DNA of 64,000 nt from Candidatus Saccharimonadota bacterium (GCA_017536895.1 JAFWCN010000017.1:1-64000); one strand, 5' to 3'. Shown: positions 31,291 through 42,376, counted from the first letter of the stretch. Translations and numbers: made by a program. The notes: generated by a model not told the origin, from the sequence alone.

Positions 31291-34191
31291 TTATTTTAAA
31301 TACTTTCTTAAATACTCCCCAGTTGGTGTCTTCGCAGATTTCGCCAACTCTTCTGGTGTTCCCGAAGCCACTACTTGTCCACCCTTCAAGCCACCCTCTA
31401 GTCCCATATCAATAATATGGTCCGCTGACTTTATTACGTGCAAATTATGTTCAATCACAATCATCGTATTTCCTCCATCTACTAATTTATTCAAAATCGC
31501 AAGTAGTCTCTTCACGTCATCCGAATGAAGTCCCGTCGTCGGCTCATCAAGAATATACAAAGTTTTACCAGTCGAACGTCGTGACAATTCAGTCGCCAAT
31601 TTAATTCTCTGTGCTTCCCCACCCGAGAAAGTCGTTGCTGGCTGACCAAGTCGAATATATCCTAACCCTACTTCCTGAATCGTACGAAGTTTATTCGCAA
31701 TTGAAGGAATCGAACCAAAGAACTCTACCGCCTCATCAATCGTCATATCAAGCACTTGCGAAATATCTTTACCTTTATACTTCACTTCTAATGCTTCAGC
31801 ATTATATCGTCGTCCGTGACACTTCGGACAAGTCACATATACATCCGGCAAAAAATGCATTTCAATCTTATTCACCCCATCACCCTGACAATGTTCACAG
31901 CGTCCACCCTTCACATTAAATGAAAACCTTCCAGCCTTATATCCTCGCACTTCCGCTTCTGGTTGTGAAGCAAACAAATCTCGTATCGCCGTAAACACAC
32001 CAGTATAAGTCGCTGGGTTAGAACGCGGTGTCCGTCCAATTGGCGACTGATCAATTACAATTACCTTATTAATATTTTCAATTCCGTCAATTCTTTCATG
32101 CAAGCCTGATACTGTCTGCGCACGATGCAAACGCGCTAGTAGCTCGTTCGCCAAAATCGAATTCACCAAAGTTGACTTCCCTGAGCCTGACACACCCGAC
32201 ACCACATTCAGTACTCCAAGTGGAAAATGTACATCAATATTCTTAAGATTATTCTCCCTCGCTCCCACTACTACTAGTTCCTGGCCTCGCTTTGCTTTTC
32301 GTCTCTTCTTTGGCACCGGAATCGTCATTTCACCTGATAAATATCTTCCCGTAATCGAATCTGGGTTTTTCATAATATCAGAAGGCGTGCCCGAAGCCAC
32401 TAGCCGTCCACCTTGAAGCCCCGCCCCTGGCCCAATATCAATAATCCAATCTGACTGCAACATCGTATCTTCATCATGCTCTACCACCAGCACTGTATTT
32501 TTCAAATCACGTAGATGTTTCAAAGTCGCAATCAATTTGTCATTATCACGCTGATGCAACCCAATCGATGGCTCATCCAGTACATATAATACCCCTTGTA
32601 GCCCCGACCCAATCTGTGTCGCAAGTCTAATTCTCTGCGCTTCCCCACCAGATAAAGTATTGGCCGCTCGCCCTAGATCCAAATATCCAAGCCCCACATC
32701 TTTCATAAATTGCACTCGTTCCCGAATCTCCTTTAAAATCGGCCCTGCAATCATTTCTTCCTCTTCCGAAAAACCTAAATCTTGTGACAACACTTCAAGC
32801 GTCGCATCCACATCTAGATTACACATGTCTACAATATTCAAATCATGCACCGTCACTGCAAGTACCGCCGGTTTAAGTCTCGCTCCATTACAAGTCTGGC
32901 ATTTTCGCACTCTCATAAATCGTTCAATATCATGTTTCGTAAAATCTGACACCTTTGGGTCATGATAACGTCTTTCCAACATTGGAATCACACCCTCATA
33001 TGTTGTTTCATAAATCGTTCCATCTGCAAATCTACCCGACCCACTGATTCTCATCTGATACTTCTCGTCTCCTGTTCCATACAGTATTAAATGCTTAACT
33101 TCTTCAGACAATTCACCAATCGGCGTTTGAACATTAAAATCATGTTTCATCCCTACCGCCATCAATCGCTTCAACCACCAGGAATCCTGCCCCACTCGGT
33201 TAAATGGCCGAATTCCACCTTCTGCAATCGTCAAATTATTATTAAAGACTAGCGCTGGATCAATTTCCATCCTCGTACCAAGTCCCGTACAAGTTGGACA
33301 AGCCCCTTCTGGCGCATTAAACGAGAACAACCTTGGCGAAAGTTCCGGAATTAATTCGTCTGGATGGTCCGGACAAGCATACCTTTGTGAAAACACAAAC
33401 GATTCCGTATCGTCCGCCGTAATTCTAGTCTCACCAATCGCTGTTGCATTATCCGTTACTCTAAGAACTTCGATAATCCCCTGCCCCATCTCAAGCGCTT
33501 GTTCAATAGAACCACTAATTCTCGAATGTAATTCCGGATTCAATACAAATCTATCCACCACTATTTCGATATTATGTCGTTCATTTTTATTTAATTCCGG
33601 AAATTCGTCTAGCGCATACACAATTCCGTCTACCCTTACGCGCGAAAATCCTTTCGCCGAATACTGCTCTGGAATGTGTTGGAATTCACCTTTCTTCGCT
33701 GCCACAATCGGTGCAAGCAAAATACATTTCGAACCAAGCGGCAACTTCATCACCTCATTCACAATATCTTCAACGGACCGCCTTGACACCTCCTTGTGGC
33801 AAATCGGACAATGCGGCACCCCAACTCTAGCAAATAAAAGTCTTAAATAATCATAAACCTCTGTCACTGTTGCCACCGTCGAACGCGGATTCCTAGAAGT
33901 CGATTTTTGGTCAATCGAAATTGCTGGCGAAAGCCCTGTAATAGAATCCACATCAGGTTTATCCATAATCCCAAGAAACATCCTAGCATAAGAAGACAGT
34001 GATTCTACATAGCGCCTCTGCCCTTCTGCATAAACCGTATCGAAAGCAAGCGACGATTTACCAGAGCCCGACAGCCCAGTAATAATCACTAATTTATCAC
34101 GCGGAATATCAACGTCAAGGTCGCGCAGATTATTCTGTCTAGCTCCTCGCACTCTAATACAGTTATCACTTCCAAATATCTCTTTACTCAT
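31291..34191 (-). CDS. uvrA: Excinuclease ABC subunit A
   Basis: 966 residues, near the usual 940-970. Two ABC ATPase modules are present: Walker [15 protein letters not shown] near the N-terminus and [12 protein letters not shown] near residue 655. LSGGEAQRI and FSGGEAQRI are the signature motifs, and [15 protein letters not shown] and [15 protein letters not shown] the Walker B regions. Zinc modules with CPTC and CEHC...CPKC are intact. UvrA scans for DNA damage with UvrB. It is followed 12 bp later by the amidohydrolase gene. Confidence 0.98.
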   Translation of the reverse strand: MSKEIFGSDNCIRVRGARQNNLRDLDVDIPRDKLVIITGLSGSGKSSLAFDTVYAEGQRRYVESLSSYARMFLGIMDKPDVDSITGLSPAISIDQKSTSRNPRSTVATVTEVYDYLRLLFARVGVPHCPICHKEVSRRSVEDIVNEVMKLPLGSKCILLAPIVAAKKGEFQHIPEQYSAKGFSRVRVDGIVYALDEFPELNKNERHNIEIVVDRFVLNPELHSRISGSIEQALEMGQGIIEVLRVTDNATAIGETRITADDTESFVFSQRYACPDHPDELIPELSPRLFSFNAPEGACPTCTGLGTRMEIDPALVFNNNLTIAEGGIRPFNRVGQDSWWLKRLMAVGMKHDFNVQTPIGELSEEVKHLILYGTGDEKYQMRISGSGRFADGTIYETTYEGVIPMLERRYHDPKVSDFTKHDIERFMRVRKCQTCNGARLKPAVLAVTVHDLNIVDMCNLDVDATLEVLSQDLGFSEEEEMIAGPILKEIRERVQFMKDVGLGYLDLGRAANTLSGGEAQRIRLATQIGSGLQGVLYVLDEPSIGLHQRDNDKLIATLKHLRDLKNTVLVVEHDEDTMLQSDWIIDIGPGAGLQGGRLVASGTPSDIMKNPDSITGRYLSGEMTIPVPKKRRKAKRGQELVVVGARENNLKNIDVHFPLGVLNVVSGVSGSGKSTLVNSILANELLARLHRAQTVSGLHERIDGIENINKVIVIDQSPIGRTPRSNPATYTGVFTAIRDLFASQPEAEVRGYKAGRFSFNVKGGRCEHCQGDGVNKIEMHFLPDVYVTCPKCHGRRYNAEALEVKYKGKDISQVLDMTIDEAVEFFGSIPSIANKLRTIQEVGLGYIRLGQPATTFSGGEAQRIKLATELSRRSTGKTLYILDEPTTGLHSDDVKRLLAILNKLVDGGNTMIVIEHNLHVIKSADHIIDMGLEGGLKGGQVVASGTPEELAKSAKTPTGEYLRKYLK

Positions 34192-34251
34192 ATTTTCCCA
34201 TCATTTTAAACGCATATATTATACTACAGATTGCAATATTTGTCCATATGC

Positions 34252-34257
34252 TATAAT
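34252..34257 (+). promoter_or_regulatory. -10 box of the gtrA-galE unit
   Basis: TATAAT ends 7 nt before the ATG at 34265. TTGCAA lies 15 bp further upstream as a possible -35. No ribosome site is present. Confidence 0.6.
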
Positions 34258-34264
34258 AGATACT

Positions 34265-34798
34265 ATGAGAAAAGAGACCAAAAAAACCGAAAAACATCCC
34301 GAAAAAACCACTCAAAAAGACGTCAAAACTAGCGAACATGCTGTTAGATACTTTTTCGTCGGTATCGGTATCACTCTATTTAATTACATTCTATATACAA
34401 TTCTCTCTAATGTGATTATTAATAATAACGACTTTCTCTGGCTTTCTACTCTCATTTCTACTGTAATCACTACCATAGTCGCATACATCGCCCACTCAAA
34501 AATCACCTGGAAAGAGCGTAGTATTACTAAACATTCTATCATTAGGTTCTTTATCTGGAATGCTATCCTGGCTTTCGCAATTGGCCCATGGATTACTCAA
34601 TTATTTAGTCTCATCACTCCGCTTTACGATTTCGCTTATCAAATCATAGAAGCTCTTCATATCCCATTCACCTACGAATTCACACTCACCACCGGAGCTT
34701 TCGTTCTCACATCTGTCGTAGTAATGATTTTAAACTTCTTCTTTTATGACAAATTCGTCTTTGGCAAAACAAAAGAACCTAAAAAGGAGACAACATGA
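34265..34798 (+). CDS. GtrA-family membrane protein
   Basis: 177 residues. A charged Lys/Thr-rich N-terminus (1-25) precedes four hydrophobic helices. The family blocks are [30 protein letters not shown] and [26 protein letters not shown]. GtrA-type proteins are thought to flip or present polyprenyl-linked sugars made by GtrB-like transferases; a GtrB-like gene lies at 54274. Overlaps galE by 4 bp (ATGA). Confidence 0.85.
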   Translation: MRKETKKTEKHPEKTTQKDVKTSEHAVRYFFVGIGITLFNYILYTILSNVIINNNDFLWLSTLISTVITTIVAYIAHSKITWKERSITKHSIIRFFIWNAILAFAIGPWITQLFSLITPLYDFAYQIIEALHIPFTYEFTLTTGAFVLTSVVVMILNFFFYDKFVFGKTKEPKKETT

Positions 34799-35802
34799 AA
34801 GTATTAATTACTGGCGGCACCGGCTATATCGGTTCACACGTAGTAGTCGAACTACTAGAACAAGGCCACGAAGTCGAAATCATCGATAACCTCATTAACA
34901 GCAAAATCACCGTTCTCGACCAAATCGAAAAAATTACCGGCAAAAAACCCACCTTCCACCAAGTTGATCTCCTCGACCAACCAGCCCTTGAAGAAGTCCT
35001 TACAAACACTCATTTTGACCTAGTTATGCACTTTGCCGGTTTAAAATCCGTTGCTGAGTCAGTCGAACAACCTCTAAAATATTACAGCAACAATATCACC
35101 GGTACCATCAACTTACTAAGCGTAATGCAAAAAACTGAAGTCTATAATTTCATTTTTTCATCTTCTGCCACTGTTTATGGAGATCAAGGAACTGGCGAAT
35201 GTGTCGAAACTATGCCCACCGGTACAGGAATCACCAATCCCTACGGCAAAACCAAATATATGATCGAGGAAATTCTAAAAGACCTCGCGGTTGCAAATCC
35301 CAATTTCAACATTGTCGCACTTCGTTATTTCAACCCTATCGGCAATCACTCGTCTGGGCTCATCGGTGAAGATCCAAATGGTATCCCTAATAATTTAATG
35401 CCTTACATCATGAAAGTGGCCAAAGGTGAGCTAAAAGAACTCTCAATTTTCGGTAATGACTACGATACCGACGACGGCACCTGCCTTCGTGACTTTATCC
35501 ACGTAGTCGATCTAGCCAAGGGCCACCTTGCAGCTATCAATGGATTAAAGCCCGGCTTCACCACCTATAATCTTGGCACTGGAATGCCAACCTCAGTTCT
35601 ACAAATGGTCAATGCTTTTGAAAAAATCTCTGGCAAATCTCTCCCTCACAAATTCGCCGAACGCCGCCCTGGAGATCTCGCTATACTCTATGCTAATCCA
35701 TCAAAAGCCAAAACAGAGTTAAATTGGCAAACTGAGCTTACCGTCGAAGACGCCATCAAAGACACCCTTACTTTTCTAGCTCAACCCCAAAATAATCCTT
35801 AA
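34795..35802 (+). CDS. galE: UDP-glucose 4-epimerase
   Basis: 335 residues, the usual length. The NAD-binding GGTGYIGS is at 7-14, FSSSATVYG at about 121-129 provides the catalytic serine, and Y150-x3-K154 (NPYGKTK) is the SDR catalytic pair. [10 protein letters not shown] is also characteristic of GalE. It interconverts UDP-glucose and UDP-galactose for surface glycans. Overlaps gtrA by 4 bp. Its last 35 bp overlap the convergent CotH gene. Confidence 0.95.
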   Translation: MKVLITGGTGYIGSHVVVELLEQGHEVEIIDNLINSKITVLDQIEKITGKKPTFHQVDLLDQPALEEVLTNTHFDLVMHFAGLKSVAESVEQPLKYYSNNITGTINLLSVMQKTEVYNFIFSSSATVYGDQGTGECVETMPTGTGITNPYGKTKYMIEEILKDLAVANPNFNIVALRYFNPIGNHSSGLIGEDPNGIPNNLMPYIMKVAKGELKELSIFGNDYDTDDGTCLRDFIHVVDLAKGHLAAINGLKPGFTTYNLGTGMPTSVLQMVNAFEKISGKSLPHKFAERRPGDLAILYANPSKAKTELNWQTELTVEDAIKDTLTFLAQPQNNP

Positions 35803-37372
35803 TATCTTCCTTCACTTGTTCTTCCCTCTTTGAAGCTGCCTCTTTTAGTATTCCAATCTGTTTTGCCCATTCTTCATACTCTTCATCAGAATAAAATAAT
35901 CTCATCTGGTGTTCGATTTTTGTTACTTCTTCATCAACAATCTTCAAAACATTCTCTGTATCAAAAGGCCCCTCAATCAAACTACGTATCAATTCAATAA
36001 ACCGTTGCCTATAGTATTCTGATTTCATTACTTTCCGAAAAGAAGAGCCAGCTCCACGATATTTATTATCCATAATTGCCCGAAAAGTATCCCCGGTCGC
36101 CCCCTCAAACCATACTGTATCGCCATCTGTATGATATACTATATCGGTATCACGAATCAAAAATCTTATCCTTCCATCCTCATATTTATTATTCTCATTC
36201 TCTCCTCTGACATATCGCCATGCTGCAAAATTATTCATCGGCCAATCCGTATTGTTGGTCATTATTAAAATCGCATAGTATTTCAAATAATCATCCATAT
36301 CAACTAATCCTTCTATCCTATCCCTATTTTCCACTGAATCTAAATTATTCCAATAGCTCTCTTCTATTCCAAATATCCTAAAAACATCTGTTTCTGTCCC
36401 ATTCCCAGTAACTTTTTCTACATTCTTCTTTTTACTAAGTTTAAATCTCTGTAATAGATTCTGTTCCGAAAAAGTATCTTGCATATCAAATATTCCATAA
36501 TAATCACCATTCAAAAACACTACTACGCGTTTAGTCCCGGTTCTCCCATCAAATCCACTTTCTTCAGCTAACCTATCGACTACGCTTGATCGTATATTTC
36601 CAAAACTACGATCTTGGCTACCAGAGCGCAATCTAAACGTTTTCGAACTACCATTTTGCAGTTCCATAGATATTTTTATAGATTTCACATCATATGCAGA
36701 AGAAGTCCCTCCAGATATTCCAATCTGTGCATCCTGCGCCCACACAGTCCCCCCATTAGTATCAAACCTCGTTATAAATGCATCCCTCATCCAAGCCTTG
36801 CCACGATTATTATAATTCCCAGGCGCAAATTGCTCACCTGCCGCCATATTCTCATCGAAAGTCCTCCCCCCTACCATTATTCCAATATCATAATCATATA
36901 AACTTCTTTGCGAACTATTAATATTAATTATATCTAAAGTCACATCCTCATCTAAATTCTTTCCCAACACATATGTTGCTACTTGTGGCTTCGTACACTC
37001 ATCATTCTCCTTGCAAGCTATGGCTGTAATCGTATACAATGTATATCCATCTTCTGGCACTTCTAGCCTAATTGCACCAACATATTCTTCACTCGTACTC
37101 GCTAAATCATCTCCGTTCATATTATATCTAATCTTAATCGCTCGCGTCAAAAACCCATCTGGTTCTATCTGCACATTAATACTGTCATTATATAATCCGC
37201 TCTCATTACTAAAAACAACTCCTCGAAGCCCTAGGGAATTATACCAAAAAACAGCTATCAGAATTCCAATAATCAACACAGTAAATAAAATCATCAACAT
37301 AGCAATCCACCACAAACACCCTTGCCGCCTTTCTCTTGTTTCTCCCTCTTGACTATCATTCTGTTTTTCCAT
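35768..37372 (-). CDS. CotH-kinase family protein, membrane-anchored
   Basis: 534 residues from the ATG at 37372 (an ATG at 37381 gives 537; a TATAAT lies just upstream of both). After a basic N-terminus comes one membrane helix (about 23-46), then a beta-rich region and a CotH kinase-like domain: RVVVFLNGDYYGIFDMQDTF, then DDYLKYYAILIMTNNTDWPMNN and RIRFLIRDTDIVY. Those blocks match CotH kinases, which phosphorylate spore coat proteins in Bacillus; here the domain would be extracytoplasmic. The C-terminal 80 residues are helical. Target unknown. Confidence 0.85.
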   Translation of the reverse strand: MEKQNDSQEGETRERRQGCLWWIAMLMILFTVLIIGILIAVFWYNSLGLRGVVFSNESGLYNDSINVQIEPDGFLTRAIKIRYNMNGDDLASTSEEYVGAIRLEVPEDGYTLYTITAIACKENDECTKPQVATYVLGKNLDEDVTLDIININSSQRSLYDYDIGIMVGGRTFDENMAAGEQFAPGNYNNRGKAWMRDAFITRFDTNGGTVWAQDAQIGISGGTSSAYDVKSIKISMELQNGSSKTFRLRSGSQDRSFGNIRSSVVDRLAEESGFDGRTGTKRVVVFLNGDYYGIFDMQDTFSEQNLLQRFKLSKKKNVEKVTGNGTETDVFRIFGIEESYWNNLDSVENRDRIEGLVDMDDYLKYYAILIMTNNTDWPMNNFAAWRYVRGENENNKYEDGRIRFLIRDTDIVYHTDGDTVWFEGATGDTFRAIMDNKYRGAGSSFRKVMKSEYYRQRFIELIRSLIEGPFDTENVLKIVDEEVTKIEHQMRLFYSDEEYEEWAKQIGILKEAASKREEQVKEDIKDYFGVELEK

Positions 37373-37402
37373 ATAACACATATTATTATACCAAAAACAT
37401 GT

Positions 37403-37408
37403 TATAAT
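37403..37408 (+). promoter_or_regulatory. -10 box of the ABC export unit
   Basis: TATAAT ends 7 nt before the ATG at 37416, with no ribosome site. The divergent CotH gene has its own TATAAT on the opposite strand in the same short gap. Confidence 0.6.
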
Positions 37409-37415
37409 TAAACAT

Positions 37416-38234
37416 ATGGCAATCCCAAACTTTACCTACAAAGGCAATCGAGTTTTATTAAAAGAGTTAACCAAAACGGACTTTAAACTCCGCTACCAAG
37501 GTTCAGTTCTGGGTTATCTTTGGGCCTTACTCCGCCCTCTTATGATGTTCGCTATATTATATGTAGTCTTTGGTAAATTACTACGGTTCGGTGGTGATAT
37601 CCCTCATTACTCCGTCTATCTCCTCGCCGGTACTACCTTCTGGAGTTTCTTCACCGAATGTACCAACCAAGGTATCCAAGCTATCGTCCAACGTGGCGAG
37701 CTTATTCGCAAAATCTGTTTTCCTAAATACATAGTAGTAGTATCAGCTACTCTTACTGCAGTAATAAATCTACTAATCAACCTCGTCGTCGTTGTTATTT
37801 TTGCCCTCTTAGACGGTATCACTCCTAGTTGGACCTGGCTACTAATGCCACTCATACTTCTCGAGTTTTATTGTCTAGCCCTCGGCATTTCATTTCTACT
37901 CGGCGCTATCAATGTTAAATACCGCGATATCACTTCTATCTGGGACGTACTAACTCAAGCCTTATTTTACGCTGTTCCAATTATCTATCCAATCTCCATG
38001 ATTGCCACCACTAGCGATATTGCCGCGAAAATCATCCTTCTTAACCCCATTGCCCAAATTATCCAAGACATCCGCTATTGTCTTATCACACCCGAAACCG
38101 TCACTACCTGGAACTACGTCGGTACCAGTAATTTCGCCATCAAACTTATTCCAATTCTCATCACTGTCATAATTCTCATATGGGGTTCCTGGTATTTCCG
38201 TAAGAAATCTAAAAAATTCGCGGAGGAAATCTAA
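37416..38234 (+). CDS. wzm: ABC-2 type polysaccharide export permease (Wzm/TagG-like)
   Basis: 272 residues. A soluble amphipathic start (LLKELTKTDFKLRYQGSVLGYLWALLRPL) typical of Wzm/TagG/RfbA-type permeases is followed by six hydrophobic helices with QALFYAVPIIYPISM and LNPIAQIIQDIRYCLI. It exports lipid-linked O-antigen, teichoic acid or capsule chains. The ATPase gene begins at the next base after the stop (38235), giving a two-gene exporter. The gene symbol is by family. Confidence 0.9.
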   Translation: MAIPNFTYKGNRVLLKELTKTDFKLRYQGSVLGYLWALLRPLMMFAILYVVFGKLLRFGGDIPHYSVYLLAGTTFWSFFTECTNQGIQAIVQRGELIRKICFPKYIVVVSATLTAVINLLINLVVVVIFALLDGITPSWTWLLMPLILLEFYCLALGISFLLGAINVKYRDITSIWDVLTQALFYAVPIIYPISMIATTSDIAAKIILLNPIAQIIQDIRYCLITPETVTTWNYVGTSNFAIKLIPILITVIILIWGSWYFRKKSKKFAEEI

Positions 38235-38972
38235 ATGGAAAACGATATTGCCATCTCAGTCAAAAACCTCCACAAAAGTTTCAAACTTCCCACCGAACGT
38301 GCTTGGGGCCTGAAACAGGCTATCTTTAATCGCCTCAAAGGCGTCAAAGGATACAAGGAGCAAAAGGTTCTAAACGGCATCAGTTTCGACATTCATCGCA
38401 ACGAATTCGTCGGCATCATCGGCCGTAACGGCTCCGGCAAATCCACTCTTTTAAAAACTCTCGCCAAAATTTACTTCCCTGAAAAAGGTTCAATTGATGT
38501 TAACGGCAACCTCATCCCCTTCATTGAACTCGGTGTCGGGTTTAACTATGAACTTTCCGGACGCGAAAACATTTATCTCAACGGCGCCCTTCTAGGTTTT
38601 TCCAACAAGGAAATGGACACCATGTATGACGAAATCGTTGATTTTGCTGAACTCCGCGACTTCATGGACCAAAAACTCAAAAACTATTCCTCTGGCATGC
38701 AAGTTCGCCTTGCCTTTTCAATCGCTATTCGCGCCAAAGGTGACATCTTGCTCCTAGACGAAGTCCTCGCCGTCGGCGACGCCGCTTTTCAACAAAAATG
38801 TAACAACTATTTTGCCGAAATTAAAGGCAAACAAACTGTCATTCTCGTTACGCACTCCATGGAAAACGTTCGAAAATATTGCACACGCGCAATACTAATA
38901 GAAAACGGCAAAATCGCCCTAGACGATAGCCCCGAGAAAGTTGCAAAAGCCTATGAAAACCTTTGGAAATAG
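38235..38972 (+). CDS. wzt: ABC polysaccharide export ATPase (Wzt/TagH-like)
   Basis: 245 residues. Walker A GRNGSGKST is at 63-71, signature YSSGMQVRL near 153, Walker B ILLLDEVLAVGD near 172 and the switch VTHSM. It ends soon after the nucleotide-binding domain, so it lacks the C-terminal carbohydrate-recognition domain of full Wzt proteins. Export would then not depend on reading a chain-terminal cap. It pairs with the permease gene. AGGAGG-like bases lie before its ATG. Confidence 0.92.
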   Translation: MENDIAISVKNLHKSFKLPTERAWGLKQAIFNRLKGVKGYKEQKVLNGISFDIHRNEFVGIIGRNGSGKSTLLKTLAKIYFPEKGSIDVNGNLIPFIELGVGFNYELSGRENIYLNGALLGFSNKEMDTMYDEIVDFAELRDFMDQKLKNYSSGMQVRLAFSIAIRAKGDILLLDEVLAVGDAAFQQKCNNYFAEIKGKQTVILVTHSMENVRKYCTRAILIENGKIALDDSPEKVAKAYENLWK

Positions 38973-40512
38973 AGTAAAAATCTTCATCCATAACAACTAT
39001 AAGTTACTTATATTATTCTTTGCACTATCCTTATTAAATATATTTTTCCTCTGCTGGATTTTCTCTTCAAACGGTTTATCCTTAAAAAGCAAAACTTTCG
39101 TCCTGGCAATCTCAGCTTCTATCATCACCGAAATAGTCCTATGTATTATTCTTTTCGTCGCAAAACGAAAAAACTGGAAAATCGAAAAACTCTTTCTAAT
39201 TCTCGGTCTCATCATTGGGGTGCTATACGTCTTCATTATGCCACCCGGGCGTGCCCCAGACGAAAGCTCACATTTTTTCCGCATCTACGAGATTACCAAT
39301 GGTAAATTTGTTTCTGACCTTACCGAAGACGGCAACCACCACGGTAGCATGCAAGCATCAAACATCTACCTAGTTCATGACTTTGAAAAAAACAATGTCA
39401 AGTATTCCGACATCTTAAATGAACTGTCACTTTACCCAAACGATAGCGACCAGTCTTTTATCATTACGTCAGCTGGAAATTACAATCCGATTGAATATAC
39501 CCCACAAATAGCAGGAATGTTCATCGGCAAATTACTCCACCTTCCACTCCTAATCTGTATTTACCTCGCCAAATTATTCAACTGCATCACTTGCATCATA
39601 ATTCTTTATTTCTGTATCAAATACATCCCATTCCTTAAAGAAACTATCTTCTTTATTGCATTTTTACCCATCACCATGCAATCAATGTCTTCGCTTTCTG
39701 CCGATGGCTTTATCACGGTCATCGCAACTGCACTAATCAGTTTCATCATTTACGCAAACTACGCAATGAAAAGCAGGCTTACCAAAAAACATATTGCTTT
39801 ACTTTCAATTCTCTGTTTAGTCTTGTCGTTAAGTAAGCTAGTTTATGCAATCCTATGCTTTCTATTATTTGCTATACCAAAAAGATGCTTCAAAAGCCAA
39901 AAACAAAAGCTTGCAATCATTTTTGCAATTGGTGGTGTCTGTTTTATTATCCTACTCGCGTGGATTATTGCGTCGTCAACTTTCGGCGCCGAGGTAGATC
40001 CATCTAATCGCGATACTCTCCTCCATAATCCTCTCTATTTCATCTCAATTCTATTTAGATCCTTCTCGACCAACTTCTCCTTATATCTCAATGGTACATT
40101 AGGAGGCTTTCTCGAATGGTTCAACGTATCCCTTTCACCACTTTATCTATTCCCATCATTGATAATCTTCATAATGTATTGTTACCAAAACCGAGAAAAA
40201 TACCATACTAACAAAACCATCCGTCTTCTCTCAATCGCTATATTGTCCACTATCACAGCCTTAATGTTTGTCGCAATGTATACCAGCTGGACTAAGCCAG
40301 GAGAAACTATCATAGACGGAGTTCAAGGTCGCTACTTCCTCCCTCTACTATTATTAATCCCCTTATCATTCATCTCTCATAAACCCGTTTACGGAAAACA
40401 ACTCAAGGCCCCAAACATAAACCTAGAAATTAAACAAAACTACTACATCTACGGATTCTTCATCTTTGAAAGCATCTATGCTATAACCGCAATAGCTTGC
40501 ACTCACATCTAA
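38953..40512 (+). CDS. DUF2142 multi-span membrane protein
   Basis: 519 residues from the ATG at 38953; an in-frame TTG at 38941 is also possible. About 11-12 hydrophobic helices are visible. The first periplasmic loop has PPGRAPDESSHFFRIYEI, the hallmark of DUF2142, which resembles GT-C glycosyltransferases with an acidic DES/DE motif. Such genes occur in teichoic acid and polysaccharide loci. It overlaps the ATPase gene by 20 bp. A polyprenyl-sugar-dependent transferase role is plausible but unproven. Confidence 0.8.
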   Translation: MKTFGNRVKIFIHNNYKLLILFFALSLLNIFFLCWIFSSNGLSLKSKTFVLAISASIITEIVLCIILFVAKRKNWKIEKLFLILGLIIGVLYVFIMPPGRAPDESSHFFRIYEITNGKFVSDLTEDGNHHGSMQASNIYLVHDFEKNNVKYSDILNELSLYPNDSDQSFIITSAGNYNPIEYTPQIAGMFIGKLLHLPLLICIYLAKLFNCITCIIILYFCIKYIPFLKETIFFIAFLPITMQSMSSLSADGFITVIATALISFIIYANYAMKSRLTKKHIALLSILCLVLSLSKLVYAILCFLLFAIPKRCFKSQKQKLAIIFAIGGVCFIILLAWIIASSTFGAEVDPSNRDTLLHNPLYFISILFRSFSTNFSLYLNGTLGGFLEWFNVSLSPLYLFPSLIIFIMYCYQNREKYHTNKTIRLLSIAILSTITALMFVAMYTSWTKPGETIIDGVQGRYFLPLLLLIPLSFISHKPVYGKQLKAPNINLEIKQNYYIYGFFIFESIYAITAIACTHI

Positions 40513-40532
40513 TATATGTTATTATAATACAA

Positions 40533-41243
40533 ATGAGCAATAAGGTTTTATTAATTATTCCAGCATACAATGAAGAGCTATCCCTAATCAAAACCATGCA
40601 ATCTATTACAGAGACAAAGTATGATTATATTATCATAAACGACGGTTCAACTGACAAAACCCCAGATATCATCAACGAACAGCATTATAATCATATTAAT
40701 CTAATCAATAATCTTGGCATCGGCGGCGCAGTCCAAACTGGTTATAAATATGCCTACGAAAACGACTATGACATTGCTATCCAGGTTGATGCTGATGGCC
40801 AACATGATATCTCTTATTTACAAGATCTTATCCAGCCAATCCTAGGCCAAAAAGCCGACCTCGTCATCGGTTCTTGTTTTGTCAGTAAAGACCCAAAAAA
40901 CCAACGCTCCTCTAAAATTCGTCGCTTAGGCATCCGCTTCCTGTCCGCTACCTTCAAACTATTCTCCGGCAAAAGGATCTATGACCCCACTTCCGGATTT
41001 CGCGCCGCCAACCGCAGAGTAATTGAACGCTTCGCTAATAACTATCCACTGGAATATCCCGAACCAATTTCTAATTATGAATTACTCCGTTCAAATGATT
41101 TCAAAATCAAAGAAGTTCCAGTCAAAATGAACAAGCGTACTGCTGGTAAATCCAGCATCCACTCATGGAAAAGTATTTACGCCGCCATCAATGTATTTTT
41201 ATCAATTATAATTATTAGCTTAGGAAGGAAAAAACATGACTAA
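40533..41243 (+). CDS. Family 2 glycosyltransferase (DPM-like)
   Basis: 236 residues from the ATG at 40533, 4 nt after a TATAAT; an ATG 36 bp earlier lies before that box. The GT-A fold shows IPAYNEE at the N-terminus, NDGSTDKT, and QVDADGQHD (the metal-binding D-x-D). The C-terminal IYDPTSGFRAANRRVIERF and SSIHSWKSIYAA fit polyprenyl-phosphate sugar transferases, but only one weak hydrophobic helix is present. It is followed by a DUF2304 gene, a common pairing. The donor sugar is unknown. Confidence 0.88.
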   Translation: MSNKVLLIIPAYNEELSLIKTMQSITETKYDYIIINDGSTDKTPDIINEQHYNHINLINNLGIGGAVQTGYKYAYENDYDIAIQVDADGQHDISYLQDLIQPILGQKADLVIGSCFVSKDPKNQRSSKIRRLGIRFLSATFKLFSGKRIYDPTSGFRAANRRVIERFANNYPLEYPEPISNYELLRSNDFKIKEVPVKMNKRTAGKSSIHSWKSIYAAINVFLSIIIISLGRKKHD

Positions 41244-41586
41244 TCTTCAAATCGAAATGGCCATTGCCTCAATACTATTACTTATTATAATTATCATCTC
41301 TCTCAAAAAGAACACTATCTCTATCAAAAACTCAATTGCTTGGCTATTACTCCCTGTTTTCTTCTTACTCATTGCAATCTTTCCAGAACCACTCACAACA
41401 CTCTCGTCTTGGCTCGGTTTCGAAACCCTTTCCAACTTTATTTTCCTCATTGCTATCGCACTCCTCATCATGCTATGTTTCTTCCATACCATCACTATTA
41501 GCCGTCAACAAAACCAAATCACCAAGCTCATCCAAGAAATGTCAATTCTAAAGCAAAAAGAAAACAAAAATGGCAAAACCAAATAA
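41236..41586 (+). CDS. DUF2304 small membrane protein
   Basis: 116 residues. Three hydrophobic segments (about 6-25, 33-52 with AWLLLPVFFLLIAIFPEPL, and 62-84) followed by a coiled C-terminal tail (SRQQNQITKLIQEMSILKQKE) match DUF2304. These small proteins commonly sit beside GT2 genes and may anchor the glycosyltransferase to the membrane. AGGAAGG precedes the ATG; it overlaps the preceding gene by 8 bp. Confidence 0.8.
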   Translation: MTNLQIEMAIASILLLIIIIISLKKNTISIKNSIAWLLLPVFFLLIAIFPEPLTTLSSWLGFETLSNFIFLIAIALLIMLCFFHTITISRQQNQITKLIQEMSILKQKENKNGKTK

Positions 41587-42376
41587 CATAGAACATACTT
41601 TCGTTGTTCTCGCTTATCAAGAGAGCCCACATTTAGAAGACTGCATTAAATCAGTCACAAATCAAACCAATCCCAGCCAAGTTATCATTACGACCACTAC
41701 TAAAAACTCTCGTATCTCTACACTCGCTCAAAAATACCATCTTAAAATCATTGAGGGCAAACACACTAATATCGGTGGAGATTTTGATTTCGCCATTCAT
41801 TCTGCTAACACTCCACTCGTTACTGTCGCTCACCAGGATGATATTTATGAAAAGGATTATTCTCAGAGAATTCTAAGTGCCTATCATAAGCACCCTAATT
41901 CATCCATCATTTTTACCGACTACTTCGAAATCCGTAGTAAAAAACGTGTTTATACGAACAAAAACTTAAAAATCAAGCGCTTTCTTCTCGCTCCTATCCA
42001 TATTAAAAAGACACTTAATACCAAGCCTGCAAAACGGTTAATACTTAGATTCGGCGATTCAATCTGCTGTCCTGCCGTAACATTCGTTATCAAAAACTGC
42101 CCAAAGGAAATATTTACCTCGCATTTTAAATGTGATTGCGACTGGCACGCCTGGGAAAAACTCAGTAAAAGAAAGGGCGCTTTTACCTTCATACCAAAAC
42201 CACTCATGGGGCATCGTATCTCTGAAGAATCCACCACTACCGACATCATTAACCAAGGTATTCGCACCAAAGAAGACTACGAAATCTTTAGTCGTTTCTG
42301 GCCAACACCTATTGCTAAAGTATTTACAAAACTCTACCAAAAAAGCGAAAAGTCTAATTCTCTAAAATCGAAATAA
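41570..42376 (+). CDS. Family 2 glycosyltransferase
   Basis: 268 residues. The N-terminus HTFVVLAYQESPHLEDCIKSV and the metal motif TVAHQDDIYE (in place of the usual D-x-D) fit a GT2 enzyme. IIEGKHTNIGGDFDFAI resembles rhamnosyl- or glucosyltransferases of cell-wall polysaccharide loci. No membrane segment. It overlaps the DUF2304 gene by 17 bp and its 3' end overlaps the convergent rmlD by 23 bp. Confidence 0.85.
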   Translation: MAKPNNIEHTFVVLAYQESPHLEDCIKSVTNQTNPSQVIITTTTKNSRISTLAQKYHLKIIEGKHTNIGGDFDFAIHSANTPLVTVAHQDDIYEKDYSQRILSAYHKHPNSSIIFTDYFEIRSKKRVYTNKNLKIKRFLLAPIHIKKTLNTKPAKRLILRFGDSICCPAVTFVIKNCPKEIFTSHFKCDCDWHAWEKLSKRKGAFTFIPKPLMGHRISEESTTTDIINQGIRTKEDYEIFSRFWPTPIAKVFTKLYQKSEKSNSLKSK

